From Blastocladiella britannica (Eukaryota > Blastocladiomycota > Blastocladiomycetes > Blastocladiales > Blastocladiaceae): 35,471 nt of DNA. Made by a program: the position numbers and the translations under genes. Under the pieces are notes generated by a model. That model was not told the origin of the DNA, did no database searches, and saw only the letters and a program-made list of their open reading frames with translations. Shown piece after piece: positions 1-8,734 of the stretch; position 1 is the first letter of the stretch; every line of letters starts with the position of its first letter. The stretch spans positions 1-35,471 of the forward strand of contig MU624650.1 in the NCBI GenBank assembly GCA_025349905.2, written 5' to 3'.

Positions 1-26
1 TCGGACGCGTTAAAAAATAATAAAGC

Positions 27-1189
27 ATGCAGGTTGACGACCAGGAGCACAATGGCCACGAGCATAGCCGCGTCATGGACCAAGAAGGGGACAGCATCAT
101 CGTACCGCCACCACCACCACCACCACTGGTCCCAATGTACACGCTCAAATACACGCTCAAGGGCCACGCCAAGCCCGTCTCGGTGGTCAAACTGTCGCCA
201 GATGGCCGGTGGATCGCCACGGGCTCGGCCGACCAGTCCGTGAAGTTATGGTCCGCGATCGATGGCCGGTACGAGCGCACGCTCCTGGGCCACGCGCACG
301 GCGTCAACGATGTGGCATGGCACCCGGACTCGGCGCACTTGGCCTCGGCGTCCGACGATTCTCGCGTCCGTTTGTGGGCCGCAACGGGTACCGGCGCGGG
401 CACCTGTCTGCGCTCACTGGCCGGGCACACTGCCGCCGTGTTCTGTCTGGCGTTCCACCCGCGAGCCACCTTACTTGCCACGGGCTCGTTCGACGAGACG
501 GTCCGGTTCTGGGACCCAGCGACTGGGGTGTGCGTGCGCATCTTACCCGCGCACTCGGATCCGGTGACATCGCTGCATTTTTCGGCCGACGGGTCGCTGT
601 TGGTCTCGGGCGCGTACGATGGGCTGGTGCGGCTGTGGGACACGCGGTCGGGCTTATGTTTGCGCACGCTGGTGCACCCGGAAGTCCCGCCCGTCGGGTG
701 CGTGCGGTTCACGCCCAATGGCCGGTTCGTGCTGGTGGCCACGCTCGACGGCACGTTGCGGTTGTGGTCGATCAAGGCCGGCGGGGCCATCGAAATGGAG
801 TTGCGCGGGCACGACAACGCGCAGTTTTGTATCTTTGCGGGCCTTGCTGCTGTGCCTTTGCTTGACGGGGGCGACGCCCGGAAGACACGGTACTTGCACC
901 TGGTAGCTTGCGGATCCGAGAACGGCGGCGTGTACCTGTGGAACGTGGAGGAGGAGATGCCTGCGGCCGTGTTGCGATCTCACAAGGGTATGCCTTCTCT
1001 CAATCCGTTGATCTGATTCAATGAAAACTCACTCCTCAACTAGAGCCCGTGATTGCCCTCGACTACGCTGCTGATGGGTCCATGATCGTGTCCGGCGGGA
1101 ACGACACATATGTCAAGATCTGGGTTCCGCTCCAACAACAACCAGTACCACCTCGCCATGAAGATGAGCCAATGCAAGTGGACAGTTAA
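27..1189 (+). CDS. WDR5: WDR5/Swd3-like WD40 protein, COMPASS subunit
   Basis: Seven-bladed WD40 propeller of 368 aa that should act in the nucleus as the WDR5/Swd3 scaffold of the COMPASS histone H3K4 methyltransferase. Exons are 27-987 and 1044-1189, with one 56-nt intron (donor GTATGC, acceptor CTAG). An in-frame TAA at 21-23 precedes the ATG. The match to the WDR5 family runs the whole length: the YTLKYTLKGH opening, GVNDVAWHPD, LASASDD, GSFDETVRFWD, LPAHSDPV, GAYDGLVRLWDT, ATLDGTLRLW, and a last blade completed only after splicing (SHKEPVIALDYAADGS, then NDTYVKIWV). The N-terminal arm is acidic and His-rich with a run of seven prolines. An oddity: the protein begins MQVDD and ends MQVDS. 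It is tail-to-tail with the next gene, 77 bp away. Family assignment is very secure; the COMPASS role is inferred from orthology. Confidence 0.92.
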
Positions 1190-1266
1190 ATACTATACTT
1201 TGCTTTACAACATTGAAGTAAAAGATGATACACACGCATACACTACATACAAAATAGAAAGTCTAC

Positions 1267-4200
1267 CTAGTCCAGCAACGGCGTGCCGCCGCTCCCGCTC
1301 GCATAACTACTACTGGCCGCCTCGTCCGACGACGAAAACTCGGCGACGGGAGTCGCCGCCGGCAACCCCGCCAGATCCTCCAGCAATGCCACCAGCACGT
1401 AATCGTCGTCGCTCGCCGGGTCCAGCGCGCATAACGGGAACACGCCTTCGCGGCCCGTGGCCTCGCTGACGCCGAACGCCCATGCGTCCGAAAACACTCG
1501 CTTCAAGTGCACCAGGTCGCCGACCACCAAGTCCAGCTCGTCCTGCTCGTGCTGCTCGAACGGCTGCCGGACGATCCGCGGGCCGTGCGTCAAAGGGTCG
1601 GCGATGGCCAGTGCGCGCGTGAACCGCGGCAAAAGGGCGGCTTCTTCGTTGGCGACGCGCGCGCCTTCTTCGTCTGCGGCTGCCGCTGCGACTGCTTCGT
1701 CCGACTCGGCCGCGGGGGCCAGCCGCGTCGGCGACGCAAGTCCGCCCCTCGCTGCTGCTGCTGCTGCTGCTGTCGCTTGGTCGTCAAGCATCATCGACGA
1801 GCTGCGGCGCGAAATCACCGACGCGCGCACGTGCGACGACACCGCGCTGCTGGGGGACAGCGGCGCATCGCCCAGCCGTATCACCGCGGCCACTTGCGAC
1901 CCGACGTGCGACCGGTGCGAGACGGACCGCGAGGTGCTGCGGGCCAAGCTGGCGAACCGCGGGGACTGTACTGGCGACTCGGGAACCACGGCCAGGGGCA
2001 TGGGCAAGTGAGCTGGAGTGAGGGGTGGTGCTGACATGTCTGCTGCTGCTGTTGTGGTGGTGGCGAGAATGGCTGGCGGCGGAGGTGGCGGCAACGGCTT
2101 CGAAGATGCCGTGTAAGCTCGCTTTCCTGTTCCGACTGCGGCAGCAGCAGTGCGCGGCTCACCCTGCTGCCACGGCTGCTGCTGCTGCCAAGGCTGCCTC
2201 TGTTGATGCTGCTGTTCTTGCTGAGCCGACAATGGGAGCGGTGCCGGCACACCCAGCTCCATGGCGCGCGCGTACGGTGTAGCGTACGGCGTCGCCGCGG
2301 CCGGCGGCGGCACGTACGCGAACCCCGGCGACATGAGCCGCGGAATACCGCCCGGCGATTCCACCGACGACACGTCATACGACCCACCGGGCCCAAGCGG
2401 CGACGCGCCAAATGCAGGCGACGCGTACCCGGACGCGCGCAGCGACTGAGCGCGCGCGGGCCCCTCCACCACCGACGCCGATCCGGCCGCACTGACCGAT
2501 ACGGGCGTGCCGGAGCGTGGGGCCATCATGGGCGATGCGGATGTCAGTGCTGCTGCTGCTGCCATAGTCGACGTTGCCCCAGGACCGGACACGGACAAGG
2601 GTACGGGCGTGGCAGTGCGCAGCGCCGGTAACGCGCCCGATGCGCGGCGCAGCACGTGCGGCGGTGGTTGGTGCACGGGCGGGACCACTGCGGCGGCGGG
2701 CGTTGAGGTTCGCATGAGCGACGGGTTGTTGGCCTGCAGCTGCACCAGCATCAGTGCCGGCGACGCGGGCAGGGGCTGGTGGAGTGGTGACAGGATACGT
2801 TGCGGCGGGCTGGTCAGCGTGCGTGCCACGGCCGGCGGGGTTGCGGTGCGGGCCGGGAGCGGTTGCGGGGTCACGAGCGGCACGCGCTGGGCGGCCACCC
2901 CCAATGGTGCATACACCGAGGTCGCGGGCACCGAACTGACGGTCGGCGTTTCCGAGAGCCGCGCGGGCGACGCAGACATGATGGACGACAGCATCCGGCT
3001 CGAGACCATGGTGACCGGCAGCGGCGGGGTCTTGGACCGCGGCCCACCCGTGTACTCTGTGGGTACCTGTGGGGACGAGGGGGTTGGTACGGGGATCGGG
3101 ATCACGCCGCCAGGCGAAGGCGCGACGTAGTCGGACGGGAAGTGCCGCGGCGACGGACGCGGAGTGACGGCGGCGGCAGCGGTCGCGGGCACACGTCCTC
3201 CTTCTCCCATGAGAGCGGCGGTCGGATCGTCAAATTCGTGCCGCGCCGCGTCGGAGGCTGTCGGGAACAGGAGCGAGTCCTGCTGCCGGACTGCGGTCGC
3301 GGGCGGAGACGTGGATGCACCGCGAGCACCACCACCAGCTCCTGACGACGACGCAGGAGACAGACCAAAGATGGGCGACGTTCCAGCAGCACCAGCACCA
3401 CCGGGCTGGGCGTAAAGCTGTCGCGGAGTCCCGGCCGCAGACGACACCTCGCTGCCCGCCGACGTTCCATCGCTACAGCACGGTAAGCTAGCCAGGAACT
3501 CAGACAAGCGGCTCGGGGCAGCAAGATCGGGCGCCTTTAGAGGCTGCCCACCACGGCGGCGACGGCGCGGGCCAAACGCGAATCCGTGCTTTGCCTTGAG
3601 CCACCACAGCACCGCGGCAATCGCGCAGCACGCGACCGCGAGCCCGACAATCAGACCAATGGCGACTGCGGTGCCCGTCGACAGTCCACCACCACCGCGA
3701 CTAACAGACGAGCCATTGTCGCTGACCGACATGGAAGTGACGGACGGCGCCGGAATGCCCAGAGTCGCGCTTGCACTTCCACTGGCAGCACTATTGGCCT
3801 TTAGGAGCGCGGCGGCCCCGGCGGCAGTTGGCGGAGGAACGGGCCGGTCCGTGTCCCACGGGTACTGCACGCCAATGTCGCGGCACAGGCCCACGGGCTT
3901 CCACTGGCGCCAGTCGCCCTGCGAATCGGCCGGGTCAGAAGCTGAATTGCCGGTTGCGCAGTACAGGGCCTCGGCGGCCGCAAGTGAGAGCGACATGCCG
4001 TTCTCAATGTACACAGGCTGGCCGCTGGTAGAGTCGGTGGCCATCGGGAACGGGCCGCAGAATCCGCTCGGCGAGCAGCACTGTTTTTATGGCAGGGCGT
4101 CAGAAAAACGCGTACAATCGTGGCCGTGAACTTGCAGCAAGTGGAAAAAAAAAAGAGGTAGGTAGGCGCGTGCATACCGAACCCAAGGGGCAGGTCTGAC

Positions 4201-4315
4201 CAGGGAGCTGGTCGCCACACATGAGCACAATACCCGTACTGTTGCCCTGGGCGGGCACCGGCGCTGGGAGGCCATTGGCAGAGCACTGCTGGCTGTCATA
4301 TAGACTTGTGGCCAT
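1267..4315 (-). CDS. Hevein-like ectodomain / single TM / SH3 membrane protein (paralog A)
   Basis: Predicted 983-aa membrane protein from exons 4315-4178 and 4080-1267 (97-nt intron, donor GTATGC, acceptor CAG, phase 0). The N-terminal ~115 residues carry eight cysteines (C11, C33, C42, C47, C48, C54, C87, C112). The core spacing C-x8-C-x4-CC-x5-C, with CCSPSGFCGP, is that of hevein/CBM18 chitin-binding modules. A hydrophobic helix at about 181-206 is followed by basic residues. A very long Pro/Ser/Ala-rich tail follows, then an SH3 domain at about 879-935 (DELDLVVGD, a conserved W, GVFPL) and a short acidic end. There is no cleavable signal peptide, so the TM probably works as a signal anchor with the N-terminus outside, as in yeast Fus1. 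Its tandem paralog lies directly upstream on the same strand. Chitin binding and signalling are inferred, not shown. Confidence 0.82.
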
Positions 4316-4872
4316 CGTTTATTCAGCTTAAATCGAAATAAAACAGCGTGAAAAATAAGTGGGCAACTCCAGCGCCGGCATGGGCGGTCAGTCCATTTTT
4401 TTCCCGAAACGAGTGATAGTGCGAGTGGAATGTGGCTCTCAACCTCAAACGGATGGTCGTGGCGTCTCACAAACCGACAGTAAAATTAGGCAGCTTGGGA
4501 ACGATTGACCTCCGACCCCCGGTTGCGGATTCGCGGACGGTTGTGGAGTGCTCTGACGGCTCGCTAACGATGGCCATTGAAGGCAACGCAGCTCAGTTCG
4601 GCGGCTCCGGAGTTGTCTCACAATGTACGACGGTGGTGCTCAAGGGACCAGTAAGCTCGGGGTACTGGAATCAGCCAGTAGTTGTGCTTGTGAGTGTCGG
4701 GAACACGATTCGGTTAAGTGTGGATCCAGGAAGTTGCTCGTTCGCCACGGCCGGCAAGTTTGCAGTACGGCAAGGCCGATCCTCCTCTTTGATCGGTCAG
4801 TCGTGCCATTCCACATGCGATCAGGACAAATTGCGCGTATGAGGTACTTCTATACAAAAAAGGGGGAAAAAA
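4316..4872. other. Intergenic region between the two SH3 membrane-protein genes
   Basis: This 557-bp gap must hold the promoter and 5' leader of the left SH3 gene, which starts at 4315 on the minus strand, and the 3' end of the right one, which stops at 4873. Its GC content is visibly lower than the flanking coding DNA. It also contains an open frame on the plus strand (listed separately). I see no other structure or repeat. Confidence 0.6.
4453..4842 (+). CDS. Hypothetical 129-aa ORF
   Basis: Uninterrupted plus-strand frame of 129 codons from the first ATG, in the gap between the two SH3 genes. I do not recognise the protein. It reads as beta-rich, with alternating hydrophobic stretches (VVECSDGSLTMAIEG, QPVVVLVSVGNTIRLSV) and five cysteines, and has no signal peptide or membrane helix. 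Its placement fits a gene: 137 bp head-to-head with the left neighbour and 30 bp tail-to-tail with the right, matching the tail-to-tail spacing elsewhere here. Against it, codon use lacks the strong GC3 bias of the neighbours, no intron can be checked, and it overlaps the presumed promoter of the left gene. It may be a chance frame, a young gene or a decayed fragment. Confidence 0.33.
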   Translation: MVVASHKPTVKLGSLGTIDLRPPVADSRTVVECSDGSLTMAIEGNAAQFGGSGVVSQCTTVVLKGPVSSGYWNQPVVVLVSVGNTIRLSVDPGSCSFATAGKFAVRQGRSSSLIGQSCHSTCDQDKLRV

Positions 4873-5850
4873 TCAGGCCTGAAGACTGTCCTCGCGAGCC
4901 CACAACACAACCCCGATCCCGAGCCCGACCGCGTCCCCGGCCTCGACAAACTCGTGTGCGTCGCCGACGCCCGGCCGCAGCGCCAGCACCTGTACATGCG
5001 GCGCGTCGCGCGCGGTCCGCACCACGTCGGTCCTTAACCCGCGCAGCACGGGCGACTCGGTCCCCCCACGGCGCGTGGCGGCCCCCTCGTCGACCGGGAA
5101 CAAGCACGTGAGCGGAAACACTCCAGTGTAGCCATTGATGGACCCACGAGCCCACCCGTCGGCGAACGCGCGGTCCACGCGCACGGGCATCCCTGGCTGC
5201 ACCGTGAGCTCGTCTGACCGCGCTGCAGTGTACCCGTACCACGCCGTGTGCGGACCGGCGGGAAGGACCGTTTGCGCCAAAGCTGCGCGGTACGCCTCGA
5301 GCCGCGAGGGCGCGGGGACGGGGTGTCGTGGCGATGGACCGGCGACCACCGTCACTGAAGCTGCAGCCCCATTGTGGACGGGCGGCACCGTGGCCGGGAG
5401 CGAGTGTAACGCCGGCATCGGTGACACGGACCGCGACGCGAGCGGGGTCGGGGACGACGCGCGTGCCACCAAGTTGTTGGGCGACCCCTCGTGGTAGTAC
5501 CCGACCACGCTGACGCTTGCACCACCACCCATGGGCGCCCCTGCTGGAGCAGCGGGTGACCCGGCGCGGTACGGCGGCCCATCGACTGTCAGCGGCCGTG
5601 GCGCTGGCGCCAGAGGCGATGGCGCAAATGCCGGAGGCGGCGGCGCGTACCCACCAGAACTAGCAGCAGGGAGGTTGGCGTGGGCCATGGGCGGTGGAGG
5701 CAACTGGCCCGTTAGTGCTTGCGGGACCGCCGTGCTGCCTACCGCCGAGGGAGCGAAACTGCCACCGCCGCCGCCGCCACCGCCGTTGCTGCTGATCCCG
5801 GACCAGCGTCGGGGATCCGCTTGAAGCGGTGGCGGCTGTTGATGGTACTG

Positions 5851-5890
<40 letters not shown>

Positions 5891-6838
5891 TGCTGCTGCT
5901 GCTGCTGAAGGTATTGAGGTTGCTGCGACGGTGGAGGCGGAGGGTGCATGGCCAGTTGCTGAGGCTGCGGTTGGGGAGGCGTGGACGACGCAATGGCCGC
6001 GAGCTCGGCGGCGCCAATCGACGACACGAGCGCGGTGCCTGGGCGGACTTGCAGCAAGTGCCGGTGCTCGTCTCCGTTAGCGGGTACTGGTGCTCCTGCT
6101 GCCCCTGCCGGCTGTGTCGCGGGTGGCAGCGGTCCTCCAGCCAGGCCAAACTGCGACGATCCAGCAGCAGCAGCAACAGGCAACGCCGAACTTGACGTCT
6201 GCTTGTCGCCGAGCTCGAACCGGTCGCGCGATTTCTGCTGTAGCTGGCGGCGACGCACAAACATGGCGGCCGCGACCAGCGCGACCAGCAACGCCGCGCA
6301 CCCGCCAATCAGAGGGAGGGCCGAAGAAGACGACGAACCGTCACCGCCATTGGGAGTGGCGGTTGGAGACACGAGCGAGTTGGTGGAAGTCGGACCAGCG
6401 GTAGATGAGGCCGATTTGGTGGAGGAGGCGGTACCCGGCGCCGTGGCCCCAGCATAGTGCAGACCCACCGCTCCGCAGGTGCCCGCCGCGGTCCAATTGC
6501 GCCAGTCGGCCTGGGGCGCTCCCGAGCAAAAGTTGCCCACGGCCTGGTTGTAGGGCAAGTGTGCCGAGTCAAAGGTGCCGTCGCCGTTGTTGACGGGCCC
6601 GCAGAACCCGAATTTGGAGCAGCACTTTGATGACATGATGGAGTTAGATTTGGACACAACCAAAAAGATGAGAAAAGTAAAACGATACCTGACCCTGCGT
6701 GCAGGTGGACTTGGGGCTCGATGTACCGCAAACGGGCGGTACGCCAATGGGCAGTGAGGCAGCGGGTGCGGGCACCCCGGCAGCGTTGCACTGGGAGGTG
6801 GCGTAGAACGCGGCAATGTCGGTTGGCGTGAACGACAT
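4873..6838 (-). CDS. Hevein-like ectodomain / single TM / polyQ / SH3 membrane protein (paralog B)
   Basis: Predicted 633-aa paralog of the gene to its left, from exons 6838-6689 and 6624-4873 (64-nt intron, donor GTATCG, branch site TCTAAC, acceptor AAAG, phase 0). Eight cysteines sit at 17, 37, 46, 51, 52, 58, 83 and 100, with the same hevein-type core C-x8-C-x4-CC-x5-C (CCSKFGFCGP). A short Ser/Thr-rich stalk is followed by a TM helix at about 152-173, a stop-transfer RRR, then a Pro/Gln-rich tail with a 13-Gln run. The SH3 domain lies at about 505-559 (YTAARSDELTV, GWARG, GYTGVFPL), and a 75-residue hydrophobic tail not present in paralog A follows. The intron falls at the same place in the cysteine core as in paralog A, which supports tandem duplication. 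No cleavable signal peptide is seen. Ligand and partners are unknown. Confidence 0.84.
5848..5908 (-). repeat. CAG trinucleotide repeat encoding polyglutamine
   Basis: On the minus strand this is a CAG/CAA run inside paralog B, coding for 13 Gln, one Glu, then 6 Gln. The tract is mostly pure CAG, so it is prone to length change by slippage. Shorter Gln runs lie on both sides, and paralog A has a related Gln-rich patch, so the tail composition is shared even though this repeat is expanded only here. Confidence 0.9.
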
Positions 6839-7132
6839 TTTCTATTATTTTTTAATTCCGCGACGACGGCGGACGCAAAGAGGGATAATTGGTATTTAAG
6901 AAAGACAAGTGCGGTGCGGTGAAGAAGTTGCATTAGCGGTGACTCTGCGCCACATGCAGTCCCGACCAGCCAGGTGGATCTCAGCTTTGCTCAGCTAGAG
7001 ATCTCGCGAGGAGGACCTTGAGTGAGAATCTTCACTCTTGATCCCGAAGAGATTCGGCCAAGTGAGAAGCCAGATTTTAATTGTTGGGAAAAATATTCAC
7101 CTCTCTTTTCCCCAATTAATCATCGACATAAT
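6839..7132. promoter_or_regulatory. Shared divergent promoter region
   Basis: 294 bp separate the start codons of the minus-strand SH3 gene (6838) and the plus-strand Erf4-like gene (7133), so both promoters and 5' leaders lie here. The segment includes an AT-rich part next to each start codon and a GC-richer centre around 6940-7015. I see no clear TATA box or recognised operator. An upstream GTG-initiated extension of the right-hand frame (from 7022) is not a credible eukaryotic start. Confidence 0.55.
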
Positions 7133-8692
7133 ATGCCACAATATCAGCAGCAGCCGGCCCCGCCCGCACACCGGAGCTCGCCGTTCGCAGTGCCGCCGTC
7201 ATCGAGCCCTCGTATTAGCACTGCCGGCACCGACTTGGCCACCGCCAACCTGATCTTTTCCCCGTCAATGTTGAATGGCACCTCTTGGGACGACGTTACT
7301 GCGACTCGGCCACTCCCGCCGCCACCCCCACAGGCCACGCGGCCCATGGGCGTGCCGATGCTCACCCCGCGCGAGTCGCTGGCGTACATGAATGCGTCGG
7401 GTGTCCCTGCCACACAGCCTGGGGCCGCGGTGGCGCGTCGACAACGGCAACATCAGCAACCGCCGTACCAGCAGCACCGCTCGAATGGTGGAGGAGTCCG
7501 CAATAACAACGATAACGATAACGACAATGACGACGACGGCACCACGTCGGCGCTGGAGCTGGCCATTCTCGCCAACCGGCACTTTGAGCGACTCGGGGAA
7601 GGCCCGCTGCCTGCGGCGCCTGGTCCTGCCACCCTCCTTGGTCACCATGGTCATGATACTGCCGCCCTCTCACAGGCACTGCCACCACCACCAACGACAC
7701 AAGCGCGTCCACGGACAGTAAACGACAATAACCCCGTGGATCCTCCACCCACCGCATTCCCGCTGCTGCCGTCGCCGACCGACCGGCCCGGGTACCACGC
7801 GCGCGTCCCCGTGGTCTCGACCTACACGTTCCACACGCACGCGTCCGCGTCGCACTATGCGGCCGGGTGCGTCCCGTTCACGCTGCCGCTGCACCCGTAC
7901 GCACCACCCGTCCTGGTCCCCGTAGCGGCGCGCACGTTTCGCTTACCACGCACCTGGCGCGAAACGGGCGAGGTTCCCGCATTCGCGCCGCTGGCGGGTG
8001 CGCTGGCGTTGATGGACGATGCCGCGCGCGCCGTGGCCAGCGGGAACGCCGCGTTTGTTCCCGTCGGCGGGGACTTGAGTCCGCCCCGGGTTGCTGCTGC
8101 CGCCGAGGTGCTGGCGCGATTGGGCGCCGTGTCGAACGCCGACAAGGACCGCGACGCCGACTTGGCAACCGCGGCACCAGGTGCGGTGGCGCGGCGGTGG
8201 TGGCGGTCTGTCGGTGCGCGCGACCCGGTGCTGGCTGCGGCGACGGCCGTGTACTGGCCTGGTTCAGCTGAAACAGCGACTACACCCGACGCCCTTGACG
8301 CCGTGGACGCGCTCGTGGCTGACTTGAACGGCTTGCTGCGCGATATGCACGACACGCCGTCGTGGGCCGCGATGGCCGACTTGGTGATGGGCATTTTGAC
8401 CGGATGGGCTCACCATCTGGTTGTGCCCCCGCCATGTGCTCGGGTATACTTTCTTATTTTTCTCGTTTGAAAGAACATGAACTGACAAGGTAAAAATGTG
8501 ACAGGCTCAAGCGCGGATCGAGCAGTGGCTCGAGTCCCGCAACCGCGAGACGCTGGCGCCGCGTGGTCTATATCTGCGCAATCCGTTCGACAACGGCCTG
8601 AGCTTTGTTCGTTCCCTCCTTATTTACTCGCTTACTTTTGCTATTGCTCACCGCCCTTTTGAAATCAGCTTGAGATCGAGTTGCTCGAATGA
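7133..8692 (+). CDS. ERF4: Erf4/GOLGA7-family palmitoyltransferase subunit
   Basis: Predicted 478-aa protein from exons 7133-8443, 8505-8606 and 8669-8692 (introns 61 and 62 nt; donors GTATAC and GTTCGT). The C-terminal ~210 residues resemble the Golgin-A7/Erf4 family. FRLPRTWRETGEVP corresponds to the RIPRD-like opening, a helical LNGLLRDM... segment follows, and the closing signature APRGLYLRNPFDNGLSFLEIEL, formed only after both splices, matches the family's P-x-GL-x-L-x-P-x3-GL-x2-IEI motif. Erf4 proteins partner with DHHC enzymes (Erf2/ZDHHC9) at ER/Golgi membranes to S-acylate Ras-type proteins. The N-terminal ~265 residues are a disordered Pro/Gln/Asn/Asp-rich extension with an alternating Asn-Asp run. 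It is 42 bp tail-to-tail with the ABC transporter. Assignment rests mainly on the C-terminal signature. Confidence 0.72.
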
Positions 8693-8734
8693 TACAAGTG
8701 CAAATCTATGTATATTATTATAGTCTTTTTAAAA

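Noticed and set aside
2025..3345. Several plus-strand frames of 85-207 codons within the left SH3 gene
   Set aside because: Antisense shadows of the Pro/Ser/Ala-rich tail; most begin at non-ATG codons.
7022..7132. 37-codon N-terminal extension of the Erf4-like protein
   Set aside because: It would need a GTG start in a eukaryote, and codon use is poor before the ATG at 7133.
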